DNA of 64,000 nt, from the NCBI RefSeq assembly GCF_014856545.2, contig NZ_CP109811.1, forward strand, positions 3,466,001 to 3,530,000, in the 5' to 3' direction. Below the pieces are notes generated by a model, which did no database searches, was not told where the DNA came from, and worked only from the letters and a program-made list of their open reading frames with translations. Source of the stretch: Mesobacillus jeotgali (GTDB taxonomy: Bacteria > Bacillota > Bacilli > Bacillales > Cytobacillaceae). Below, in pieces: positions 56,131 to 64,000 of this stretch; position 1 is the first letter of the stretch, and every line of letters starts with the position of its first letter. The position numbers and the translations under genes are program-made.

Positions 56131-57306
56131 TTAGCTATTATGAACCGCTACGCCTGGAACATATAGGACCTGGCCTTCATGTACCTCATGGTCGATGCTA
56201 AGATGATTCACACGAAGAAGCTGCTGGACTGGCACATCATATCGTTCGGAAATCGATTGAAGTGAATCGCCCTGCTGAACAATACACACTCTTATTTTAG
56301 CAACCTCAGTTTCTTCTTCTTTACGCGCTAAGAATTCAGCAATCGAAATACCTTGTTTCATATTCGGCTTCTTCTTTTTCAATAGTGGAGATGATGAGCT
56401 TTCGGGAGACTCTTCCATTTCAGCAGGCTGATTTTCTGCTTCTGGCTGATCCTCTGCCTCCAGTTCAACTTCCTCTTGCTCTAATTCGACCTCCGCAACT
56501 GGCTCCGGCTCACCTCTAAAGTCACTGAAAGCATACTCAGGAACTTGTTGGTGCTCTCTTTGCTCTTGCAATTCAGGTTCAGATGCTTCTTCTGCTTCTA
56601 GCGATTTTTTTGCTTCTGCTCTAAATGGCGCATACAATTCTTCTTCGTACGATTCCTGCTCTTCCTGTTCATTTAGTGCTTCATTTTGCTGGACGAAAGA
56701 ATAGGCAGGAGCTTCCGGGAAGTCTTGTTCATCTCTCTCTTCCTGGCTATCGCGCTCTGCATCTTCTTCAGTTTCCGCTGCAGCCTCCACATCAACTTCT
56801 GCAGTAGCCTCCTCGCGGTAACTTACTTCCAGTTCTTCCGCCTCTTCACTGTCAGCATCCTGTTCGGCTTCATGCTGCTGTTCGCCGTACAGACCAGTGA
56901 TGGCAAGGTCAGCATTCAGTTTCAGTCGGTCTTTTTCCGGAAAAACATAATCAAAACCCTCCACCTGAATATCAATGTCATAGATGCTTTCAATCCGGTT
57001 TTTAGGAATTGTGATATCTACCGGGAAACGATGAAGGAATTCATAGACTCCTTCTTCCCTTTCCATGACAGAATGCACGTACTTAAGGGCTGCGATCTGG
57101 CTATCATCCTCCTGCTGCTGTTCATGGCATGTATATTCCCCAGTCAACTCCAGCGATCCGCGAATGGATACGTATTGTTCATTTTCCTGGATGGTTATAT
57201 TCGGATCGAGTGAAATCGAGACAAGCTCCGCGACTTCCTGTCCTCTTTGAAACCACACAGACTCTTCTAATGAAAATCGCAGGCACGATTGATTCCCCTG
57301 AGACAA
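56131..57306 (-). CDS. spoVID: SpoVID, LysM spore coat encasement protein
   Basis: SpoVID drives coat encasement of the forespore and binds SpoIVA and SafA. The product is about 391 residues. The N-terminal domain (about 1-150) has the conserved LRFSLEESVWFQRGQEVAEL and QYVSIRGSLELTGEY; the middle (about 150-330) is very rich in Glu; the C-terminal LysM domain (about 340-388) reads CIVQQGDSLQSISERYDVPV...GQVLYVPG. B. subtilis SpoVID is larger (575), mostly in the acidic middle. The start is TTG 57306, seven bases after AAAGGAGG; ATG 57324 overlaps that site. Its partner SafA is encoded about 42 kb away. Confidence 0.93.
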   Translation of the reverse strand: MSQGNQSCLRFSLEESVWFQRGQEVAELVSISLDPNITIQENEQYVSIRGSLELTGEYTCHEQQQEDDSQIAALKYVHSVMEREEGVYEFLHRFPVDITIPKNRIESIYDIDIQVEGFDYVFPEKDRLKLNADLAITGLYGEQQHEAEQDADSEEAEELEVSYREEATAEVDVEAAAETEEDAERDSQEERDEQDFPEAPAYSFVQQNEALNEQEEQESYEEELYAPFRAEAKKSLEAEEASEPELQEQREHQQVPEYAFSDFRGEPEPVAEVELEQEEVELEAEDQPEAENQPAEMEESPESSSSPLLKKKKPNMKQGISIAEFLARKEEETEVAKIRVCIVQQGDSLQSISERYDVPVQQLLRVNHLSIDHEVHEGQVLYVPGVAVHNS

Positions 57307-57489
57307 AGCGACTCCTCCTTTCATTCCTTAAACGTAAAATCACTATGTCATTAACACTTTATGAGTCTATATTTAGTTTTATGATAATTTAGAACATAAA
57401 AAGGAGTTGGAAAGGGATAGTTTGAAGTGGATTACTACTTAAGGAAATTGTTTGAGGAAAATTAAAGCCAGGGAGATATTCACGTGAAA

Positions 57490-57647
57490 TACTTCGGACA
57501 AAGTTAGGTGGATACGACTGAGTTTTGTCCGAACATGGGCCTACTTCGGACATAGTTATGAGAATACGAACGGGTTTTGTCCGAACCCTGGTGCTACTTC
57601 GGACAAAATTAAGAGAATACAGCCGCATTTTAGCCGAACCCTATGCG
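57490..57647. repeat. About 52-bp tandem repeats between spoVID and hemL
   Basis: Three units start at 57490, 57542 and 57595 with TACTTCGGACAAAGTT-type sequence. Each unit has an imperfect inverted pair, CTTCGGACAAA and TTTTGTCCGAA. Unit length is the same as in the nadB-nifS array. The 384-bp gap holds nothing else recognisable apart from the hem terminator. Confidence 0.85.
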
Positions 57648-57653
57648 GCCCAC

Positions 57654-57685
57654 GCAAAAAAACACTCTCCAAAACGGAGAGTGTC
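57654..57685 (-). terminator. Terminator of the hemAXCDBL operon
   Basis: ACACTCTCC and GGAGAGTGT form a nine-pair stem with a run of seven T on the minus strand, right after the hemL stop. Confidence 0.92.
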
Positions 57686-57690
57686 ATAAA

Positions 57691-58983
57691 TTACCTATTC
57701 TGCAGTTTAGCAAATGCTTTCTCTGCTGCTTGAATTGTTTTTTTCAGATCTTCATCTGTGTGTGCTGTTGACAGGAATAATCCTTCAAACTGTGATGGCG
57801 GCAGGAAGACTCCTTCGTTCGCCATTTCACGATAGTAGGCTGCAAAGAATTCAAGGTTCGATTGTTTGGCCACTTCATAGTTGATGACATTTTCATTTGT
57901 GAAGAAGATGCCGATCATTGAGCCTGCGCGGTTGATTGTGTGCGGGATTCCGTATTTCTCAGCCGCTGCCTTCAAACCTTTTTCAAGAATGTCAGCTTTG
58001 CGTTCAAATTCTTTGTAGGACTCCGGTGTCAGCTGCTTCAACGTTTCGAGGCCGGCTGTCATCGCCAGCGGGTTGCCTGAAAGTGTTCCCGCCTGGTAAA
58101 TCGGACCGCTTGGAGCGATTTGCTCCATAATCTCCCTCTTCCCGCCGTATGCGCCTACAGGAAGACCGCCGCCGATTACTTTTCCGAGACATGTCAAGTC
58201 AGGTGTTACATTATAATAGCCCTGTGCACAGTTATAGCCTACACGGAAGCCTGTCATAACCTCATCAAAAATAAGAACTGTGCCATACTGAGTGGTGATT
58301 TCGCGCAGACCTTCCAGGAAGCCTTCAACTGGGGGAACAACACCCATATTTCCGGCTACTGGTTCCACAATCACACCAGCGATATCATCACCAAACTGCT
58401 CAAACGCGTAACGGACGCTCTCAAGGTCATTGTAAGGTACTGTAATCGTGTTTTTGGCAACTCCTTCTGGAACACCCGGGCTGTCTGGCAAGCCTAGTGT
58501 AGCAACGCCTGAGCCGGCTTTAATAAGCAATGAGTCTCCATGTCCATGGTAGCATCCTTCAAATTTAAGGATCTTATTGCGGCCAGTATACCCGCGCGCA
58601 AGGCGCAATGCACTCATCGTTGCCTCAGTTCCCGAAGATACCATCCTTACCATTTCGATCGATGGGACACGGTCAATGACTAACTGTGCAAGCTCATTCT
58701 CAACAACAGTTGGTGCACCGAAGCTTGTCCCAAGCTCTGCCACTCTCTTGATTCCCTCTACGACCTTGTCGTTCGTGTGTCCAAGGATCAGTGGTCCCCA
58801 TGACAATACATAGTCAATATACTCATTGCCATCAATGTCATAGATTTTAGAACCTTTTCCTTTTTCCATGAAGATAGGATCCATATCGACAGACTTGAAT
58901 GCGCGGACTGGACTGTTAACTCCTCCTGGCAAAAGTTCTGTCGCTTGCTTGAAAGCTTCTATCGATTTATCATATGAGCGCAT
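57691..58983 (-). CDS. hemL: Glutamate-1-semialdehyde 2,1-aminomutase HemL
   Basis: HemL is a PLP enzyme that makes 5-aminolevulinate from glutamate-1-semialdehyde, after HemA. The protein (about 430 residues) starts at ATG 58983 ([20 protein letters not shown]) by comparison with B. subtilis; ATG 58995 is in frame upstream. Motifs: [51 protein letters not shown] and the PLP lysine in [17 protein letters not shown]. It is the last gene of hemAXCDBL. Confidence 0.97.
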   Translation of the reverse strand: MRSYDKSIEAFKQATELLPGGVNSPVRAFKSVDMDPIFMEKGKGSKIYDIDGNEYIDYVLSWGPLILGHTNDKVVEGIKRVAELGTSFGAPTVVENELAQLVIDRVPSIEMVRMVSSGTEATMSALRLARGYTGRNKILKFEGCYHGHGDSLLIKAGSGVATLGLPDSPGVPEGVAKNTITVPYNDLESVRYAFEQFGDDIAGVIVEPVAGNMGVVPPVEGFLEGLREITTQYGTVLIFDEVMTGFRVGYNCAQGYYNVTPDLTCLGKVIGGGLPVGAYGGKREIMEQIAPSGPIYQAGTLSGNPLAMTAGLETLKQLTPESYKEFERKADILEKGLKAAAEKYGIPHTINRAGSMIGIFFTNENVINYEVAKQSNLEFFAAYYREMANEGVFLPPSQFEGLFLSTAHTDEDLKKTIQAAEKAFAKLQNR

Positions 58984-59069
58984 ACTATCCCTCATTTCTA
59001 TTTAATTGACTCCGGCGATTTAGTTCCAGCCATTATGACTGCCAGAAACCTCAACAAAGCCTTATATCC

Positions 59070-60050
59070 TTATTGTTCCTTCAGCCAGCGTGCTGCATCC
59101 TTTGCGTGATAGGTAATGATTAGGTCTGAACCTGCGCGCTTCATACCTGTCAGCATTTCCATCACGATGCTCTTTTCGTCGACCCAGCCATTTTGAGCGG
59201 CTGCTTTGACCATTGAATATTCACCGCTGACATTATAAATGACAACAGGCAGGTTGAAATTGTTTTTTACGTCACGGACGATATCCAGGTAAGGCATGCC
59301 CGGCTTGACGATCAGGAAGTCTGCACCTTCCATGACATCTGATTCAGCTTCGCGCATCGCTTCGATCCGGTTTGCCGGATCCATCTGGTAGGATTTGCGG
59401 TCACCGAATTGTGGCGTACTTTCCGCAGCTTCACGGAATGGACCGTAAAATGCAGAAGAATATTTAACAGCATAAGACATGATCGGCACATCATGGAATC
59501 CTGCCTCATCCAAAGCAAAACGAATCGCAGTAACAAAACCATCCATCATATTCGATGGTGCGATGATGTCCGCTCCAGCTTTAGCCTGGCTGACCGCTGT
59601 TTTTCCGAGCAGCTCAAGAGATGGATCATTGAGGACCTTGCCATCCTCGATGACACCGCAATGGCCATGGCTAGTGTATTCACACAGGCAAGTATCGGCG
59701 ATGACAACCATATCAGGAAAGTCCTTTTTAATGACTCGGATTGCTTCCTGCAACACTCCTTGGTCATGATATGCCTGACAGCCTACTTCATCTTTTTCGT
59801 CAGGTACGCCAAAAAGCAGCACGGATTTAATGCCCAAAGAATCTACTTCAGTGATTTCTTCTTTCAGGTTATCAAGGGATAGTTGATAGACTCCCGGCAT
59901 TGAAGAAACTTCTTTTTTCACATTTTCTCCTTCAACGACAAAAAGCGGATAGATCAGGTCTTCAGTGCGAAGATAGTTTTCACGTACTAGTGCGCGCATA
60001 TTCGCTGATTGGCGAAGACGGCGGTGACGGCTGAATTCAAGATGTTCCAT
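59070..60050 (-). CDS. hemB: Porphobilinogen synthase HemB
   Basis: HemB joins two 5-aminolevulinates into porphobilinogen. The 326-residue protein has the zinc-binding cysteines in [15 protein letters not shown] (about 119-133), the substrate lysines in [16 protein letters not shown] and [15 protein letters not shown] regions, and the N-terminal [16 protein letters not shown] typical of the family. It lies three bases past hemD and 86 bp before hemL. Confidence 0.97.
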   Translation of the reverse strand: MEHLEFSRHRRLRQSANMRALVRENYLRTEDLIYPLFVVEGENVKKEVSSMPGVYQLSLDNLKEEITEVDSLGIKSVLLFGVPDEKDEVGCQAYHDQGVLQEAIRVIKKDFPDMVVIADTCLCEYTSHGHCGVIEDGKVLNDPSLELLGKTAVSQAKAGADIIAPSNMMDGFVTAIRFALDEAGFHDVPIMSYAVKYSSAFYGPFREAAESTPQFGDRKSYQMDPANRIEAMREAESDVMEGADFLIVKPGMPYLDIVRDVKNNFNLPVVIYNVSGEYSMVKAAAQNGWVDEKSIVMEMLTGMKRAGSDLIITYHAKDAARWLKEQ

Positions 60051-60053
60051 GGA

Positions 60054-60830
60054 TTACCCTCCAATATTTATAAAATTGGCAACGCTTTTCAGCATTTCTT
60101 CGACGGTGTATTTTTCCGGCATGGCATGCACCTTCAATCCACGCTGCTCTGCCTTCCTTTTGGATACAGGGCCGATGCAGGCAACGATGCAGTGCTCCAG
60201 CTTGTCTCTTAATTGATTTTCCTCAACGATTTTCATAAAGTGGTCAATCGTAGAAGGGCTTGTAAATGTAAGTATATCAAGACTTTCTTCAGATAGCATC
60301 TTAACGAGCTTGCCTCTGCTTTCATCAGGCATGAATGTTTCATAGATGATGATTTCATCGACAATTGCGCCCTTTTCTTTCAATGCAGCAGAGATATAAT
60401 CCCTTGCCAGGTTTCCTTTTGGAATCAGGATTCTCTCACCCTGATTGACATGTGGTAAAAACTCATCGACAAAGCCTTCGGCAACATATTCATCCGGAAC
60501 AAAGTCGACTGTTTCACCCATGTCCTCAAGGACTTCTTTCGTTTTTTCGCCGATCACGGCTATTTTAGGCAGAAGAGCCTGTCCCTTTTTCAAAAAGGAA
60601 TAAAAGGTTTCCACCGTCACATTACTCGTAAAAATTATCCAATCATAGGTATGTAAATTCGCAAGTGTTTTAAGTAGTTTTTCAGATGCTGCAACCGGCT
60701 GAAAGGCAATAAGAGGGATCTCCACCGGAATCCCTCCATTTCTTGCAACCAATTCGGAGAAAGACTTCGCGTGAGCCTTTCCCCTTGGAATCATGACCGT
60801 TTTATTTTGCAGCGAATGCGCTGGAATCAT
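60054..60830 (-). CDS. hemD: Uroporphyrinogen-III synthase HemD
   Basis: HemD closes hydroxymethylbilane with inversion of ring D. The 258-residue protein is divergent, as usual for this family, but shows the two-lobed pattern with [39 protein letters not shown] and [20 protein letters not shown], and ends near [20 protein letters not shown]. Its start overlaps the hemC stop by four bases, and hemB follows at three bases. Confidence 0.93.
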   Translation of the reverse strand: MIPAHSLQNKTVMIPRGKAHAKSFSELVARNGGIPVEIPLIAFQPVAASEKLLKTLANLHTYDWIIFTSNVTVETFYSFLKKGQALLPKIAVIGEKTKEVLEDMGETVDFVPDEYVAEGFVDEFLPHVNQGERILIPKGNLARDYISAALKEKGAIVDEIIIYETFMPDESRGKLVKMLSEESLDILTFTSPSTIDHFMKIVEENQLRDKLEHCIVACIGPVSKRKAEQRGLKVHAMPEKYTVEEMLKSVANFINIGG

Positions 60831-61762
60831 TCACTATCAAGCTCCTGTTTTACCTGGTCAATCAGGTCCTTGGCTCCCTGGCTGATCAATTTATCAGCTG
60901 CAAGTTCACCAAGTTCTTCTGGATTAGTTCCAGTTACAATCTCCTTGAAAATCGTCTTTCCATCCGGAGAACCAACTAGTGCTGTCAGGACGATTTCTTC
61001 CTGGTCGTTAAGATATGCATATCCGGCAATTGGTACCTGGCAGCCGCCCTCCATCTTGTGAAGGAATGCTCTTTCGGCCCTGACTGTCGCACTAGTTTCT
61101 GCAGAAGTGAATTTTTCAAGCAGTTGAAGAAGCTCTTCATCATCACCGCGGCACTCGATTGAAAGCGCGCCCTGGCCGACAGCTGGTACGCAAATATCCT
61201 CATCGATGAACTCAGTTACAGTATCACTGGCCCATCCCATGCGCTTTAAACCAGCAGCAGCAAGGATAATGCCATCATAGTCTTCTGTTTCAAGCTTAGC
61301 GATTCTTGTATCGATATTTCCGCGAATCCACTTCATTTCAAGATCAGGCCGCTGAGCCAACAGCTGGGCACTTCTGCGCAGGCTGCTTGTTCCGATGACT
61401 GAACCAGGTTTCAGATCTTTAAAAGCAACATGTCCGTTGGAAATCAAGACATCACGGTGGTCTTCCCTTTCAGGAATTGATCCGATGACAAGTCCATCAG
61501 GAAGTACGGCAGGCATATCCTTCATGCTGTGGACAGCCATGTCAATTTCTTTATCAAGCATAGCCTGTTCGATTTCTTTTACAAAGAGGCCTTTTCCGCC
61601 AACCTTTGATAGAGTCACATCAAGGATTTTGTCTCCTTTTGTGACGATTTCTTTTACTTCGAACTCAAAAGGAGCACCTAGTTTTTTCAGCTGCTCAATT
61701 ACCCAATTTGTTTGTGTCAATGCTAGCTTACTCCGTCTGGAGCCAACGATAATTTTTCTCAT
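60827..61762 (-). CDS. hemC: Hydroxymethylbilane synthase HemC
   Basis: HemC polymerises four porphobilinogens. The 311-residue protein starts [20 protein letters not shown], has the catalytic Asp region [20 protein letters not shown], the anion-binding arginines in [20 protein letters not shown], and the dipyrromethane-cofactor cysteine in [14 protein letters not shown] near residue 242. It sits between hemX and hemD. Confidence 0.97.
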   Translation of the reverse strand: MRKIIVGSRRSKLALTQTNWVIEQLKKLGAPFEFEVKEIVTKGDKILDVTLSKVGGKGLFVKEIEQAMLDKEIDMAVHSMKDMPAVLPDGLVIGSIPEREDHRDVLISNGHVAFKDLKPGSVIGTSSLRRSAQLLAQRPDLEMKWIRGNIDTRIAKLETEDYDGIILAAAGLKRMGWASDTVTEFIDEDICVPAVGQGALSIECRGDDEELLQLLEKFTSAETSATVRAERAFLHKMEGGCQVPIAGYAYLNDQEEIVLTALVGSPDGKTIFKEIVTGTNPEELGELAADKLISQGAKDLIDQVKQELDSE

Positions 61763-61774
61763 GACAGCCTCCTA

Positions 61775-62608
61775 TTATTGGTACCAAAAATGGAAAGATG
61801 ATAATTTTCCGAAAAGGAAAAAGTTGATTAATACAATCAGGAACGATGCGACATTCCAAAGGGCAAGCGATTTTCCATACATTTCTTTGCCAACCCTTAA
61901 ATACAGGTAGATGCTATAAACAGCGAGAACAATGAATGACCCTATCAGCTTGGCATCATACCAGGCAAGGTCAGGCACCTTGATCCACGCCCACTGAAGC
62001 CCGAGTATCAGGCTCAGGATCAGCATCGGCACTCCGATGACATTCAATATGTATGACCAATAATCCAGTTTTGTTAAATCCGTGATCCTCCATAACAGCT
62101 TACCCCACTTTTTCCGCTTTAAAAGGTCATATTGAATGAGATATAGCAGCGAAAAGACCACTGAGATCGAAAATGCTCCATATGACAGGATCGCCATCGT
62201 GATATGGATGAGCAGTAGTTCCGATATAAGCTGTTCGGACATAACATTTGAATCATATTGCACGGGTGCGAATGTATGGATTGCCATGATGATGAATCCA
62301 AGGATATTTGTAAAAAAGACAATAAAATCTACTTTTAAAAGCTTATTGATTGCCAGCGACAGCGTTACCAGCACCCATGCATAAAAGTAAAGCCCTTCAA
62401 AGAGGGTCAGAACTGGGAACCGGCCCTGGTCGATCATGTAATACAACAGGAAAATCGTCTGGAAACCCCAAACAAATGCAAGTAACCAGAAGGCAATTTG
62501 GTTTGCCCTCCGGTTACTGTTAAGAAAATCGATAAAGTATAAGAGCACGCTGGCCGCGTAAATCACAATGGTTATTTCATGGAGACGCGTAATATAAAGA
62601 TCACCCAT
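61775..62608 (-). CDS. hemX: HemX, CcsA-like membrane protein
   Basis: HemX is a polytopic protein encoded with hemA in Bacillus; in B. subtilis it lowers the cellular level of HemA. The product (about 277 residues) has about eight membrane segments and resembles the CcsA/CcmC heme-handling family, including a LAWYDAKLIGSFIVLAVYSI segment. The start is ATG 62608 (MGDLYITRLHEITIVIYAAS), eight bases after AGAGAGG; a GTG just upstream is in frame. It lies 14 bp from hemA and 12 bp from hemC. Confidence 0.92.
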   Translation of the reverse strand: MGDLYITRLHEITIVIYAASVLLYFIDFLNSNRRANQIAFWLLAFVWGFQTIFLLYYMIDQGRFPVLTLFEGLYFYAWVLVTLSLAINKLLKVDFIVFFTNILGFIIMAIHTFAPVQYDSNVMSEQLISELLLIHITMAILSYGAFSISVVFSLLYLIQYDLLKRKKWGKLLWRITDLTKLDYWSYILNVIGVPMLILSLILGLQWAWIKVPDLAWYDAKLIGSFIVLAVYSIYLYLRVGKEMYGKSLALWNVASFLIVLINFFLFGKLSSFHFWYQ

Positions 62609-62622
62609 GGGCACCACCTCTC

Positions 62623-63969
62623 TTACGGCTGAAAAGAAGCCTGAGGCGAAGGGACTTTTACCTGCTTGGTTTCAGCTGTTTTCATTCCTTCTTGTTCAGC
62701 GACGAGCTGTTCAATATTGAAAATCTTCACGAATAGATCAAGTGCTTCATCAGCATCCGGACCAGCCGCAAGCTCTTTCGCCTGCAGGATTGGATCTTTA
62801 AGGAGCTGATTGATGATGCTTTTTGTATGCTTGTTAAGAACTTTAATATCACGATCAGATAGATGTGGCAGTTTTCGTTCGATGCTGTTCATCGTTTCCT
62901 GCTGGATTGAAAGGGCTTTGACTCTCAATGCAGAAATGACCGGAACGACACCAAGTGTATTCAGCCACTGTTTGAATTGGACGATCTCACTTTCAATCAT
63001 GATCAGAATTTTCTCTGCTGCCTTCTGACGTTCCTGCAGATTCGCTTCAACGATGCCCTCTAGATCATCGATATCATAAAGGAAGACATTTTCAAGCGTC
63101 GCGATTTCCGGATCAAGATCACGTGGCACCGCAATATCCACCATGAATAATGGTTTTCCTTTTCGTTTTTGCTCGACCTTTGCCATCATATCCTTCGTGA
63201 CAACAAAGTTCTTCGCACCTGTTGAACTGATCAGGATATCCGCATCCACAAGCGCAGTTTGAAGTTCATCCAGTGTTTTTGCCTTGCCAGAAAAACGGTT
63301 CGCCAAATCCTCAGCTTTCTGGTAAGTACGGTTGATGACCGTCACCTTCTTTGCACCATTTGCATGAAGGTTCTGGATCGCAAGTTCACCCATCTTCCCA
63401 GCACCAAGAATCAAGACATGCTTCTGGTCCAGAGTGCCGAAAATCTTCTTGGCAAGCTCAACAGCTGCGTAACTTACAGAAACAGCATTCGCTCCGATAT
63501 CTGTTTCGGAATGGCCGCGCTTGGCGATAGTGACTGCCTGTTTGAACAGCTGGTTAAAGACCGTACCAGTCGTGTTCTTTTCAAGGCCAAGCATGAAGCT
63601 TGAACGCACCTGCCCAAGGATTTGGGTTTCACCCAACACCATGGAGTTCAAACCACAAGAAACCTTGAATAGATGCTCAATAGCCCCGTCTTGTTCATAG
63701 ATGAACAGGAACGGCGTGAATTCTGCCTGAGGGATCCCGAACCATTCAGATAGAAACTCTTTGATATAATATCTGCCTGTGTGAAGCTGATCCACGACAG
63801 CATATATTTCTGTACGGTTGCAAGTTGATACGATGACATTCTCAAGGATGCTCTTCTTTTCCTGAAGGGCGCTCATGGCTTCCCCAAGATTCGCCTCGTT
63901 AAATGTCAATCTTTCGCGGATTTCGACAGGGGCAGTTTTATAGTTAAGACCGACAACGATAATATGCAT
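62623..63969 (-). CDS. hemA: Glutamyl-tRNA reductase HemA
   Basis: HemA reduces glutamyl-tRNA to glutamate-1-semialdehyde, the committed step of tetrapyrrole synthesis. The protein (about 448 residues) starts at ATG 63969 ([20 protein letters not shown]). The catalytic cysteine is in [14 protein letters not shown] near residue 50. The NADPH-binding fold shows [18 protein letters not shown] near 185, and a helical dimerisation domain follows. It is the first gene of the hem operon in this window; its promoter lies outside or at the very edge. Confidence 0.97.
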   Translation of the reverse strand: MHIIVVGLNYKTAPVEIRERLTFNEANLGEAMSALQEKKSILENVIVSTCNRTEIYAVVDQLHTGRYYIKEFLSEWFGIPQAEFTPFLFIYEQDGAIEHLFKVSCGLNSMVLGETQILGQVRSSFMLGLEKNTTGTVFNQLFKQAVTIAKRGHSETDIGANAVSVSYAAVELAKKIFGTLDQKHVLILGAGKMGELAIQNLHANGAKKVTVINRTYQKAEDLANRFSGKAKTLDELQTALVDADILISSTGAKNFVVTKDMMAKVEQKRKGKPLFMVDIAVPRDLDPEIATLENVFLYDIDDLEGIVEANLQERQKAAEKILIMIESEIVQFKQWLNTLGVVPVISALRVKALSIQQETMNSIERKLPHLSDRDIKVLNKHTKSIINQLLKDPILQAKELAAGPDADEALDLFVKIFNIEQLVAEQEGMKTAETKQVKVPSPQASFQP

Positions 63970-64000
63970 TATTAATTGACACCCCCACATAGAAATTGCA

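Overview
The window reads as a chromosome segment of an endospore-forming member of the Bacillaceae, a Bacillus relative of the Mesobacillus/Neobacillus/Cytobacillus kind. Gene content and order follow the Bacillus subtilis secDF-to-hemA region almost gene for gene: secDF, comN, spoVB, yrbG, yrzE, yajC, tgt, queA, yrzS, ruvB, ruvA, bofC, a coxA-like gene, safA, nadA/C/B, nifS, nadR, pheA, pheB, obg, spo0B, rpmA, prp, rplU, (rng), spoIVFB, spoIVFA, minD, minC, mreD/C/B, radC, maf, spoIIB, (pilus block), folC, valS, ysxE, spoVID, hemL/B/D/C/X/A. Most genes are on the minus strand. No rRNA, tRNA, phage or insertion-sequence transposase was seen.

Region by region. 1-10 kb: protein export (SecDF, YajC), the SpoVB flippase, queuosine tRNA modification (tgt, queA) and Holliday junction branch migration (ruvAB, with a LexA-like box upstream). 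10-15 kb: spore checkpoint and coat genes (bofC, a spore lipoprotein, a kinase-like gene, safA). 15-20.8 kb: NAD synthesis (nadBCA) divergent from nifS-nadR, with a 52-bp tandem array between them. 20.8-29 kb: pheAB, obg, spo0B, the L21-Prp-L27 operon behind an L21 leader RNA, RNase G, and the spoIVFA-spoIVFB pro-sigma-K processing genes, both frameshifted in homopolymer runs. 29-36 kb: minCD, mreBCD, radC, maf, spoIIB. 36-48 kb: a complete type IV pilus system where B. subtilis has only comC. 48-57 kb: a GAF-GGDEF diguanylate cyclase, folC, valS with its T-box, ysxE and spoVID. 57.7-64 kb: the hemAXCDBL operon for the early tetrapyrrole pathway.

The main departure from the B. subtilis layout is the pilus block. 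A minus-strand operon (unknown membrane protein, VanW/G5-type protein, PilB, PilT, PilC, pilin, prepilin peptidase, PilM, PilN, PilO) faces a divergent operon of three minor-pilin-like genes. PilB carries an N-terminal MshEN pair of the c-di-GMP-binding type, and a membrane GGDEF protein sits directly next to the minor pilins, which suggests local c-di-GMP control of pilus extension.

Other points to check are the two homopolymer frameshifts in spoIVFA/spoIVFB; a pattern in which each LysM coat-morphogenesis gene (safA, spoVID) is paired with a CotS/APH-fold gene, one with intact catalytic motifs and the other (YsxE) a predicted pseudokinase; and several families of intergenic repeats (52-bp tandem arrays, modular GAAAAGCGC elements and short elements with CTGTTGAT inverted termini).
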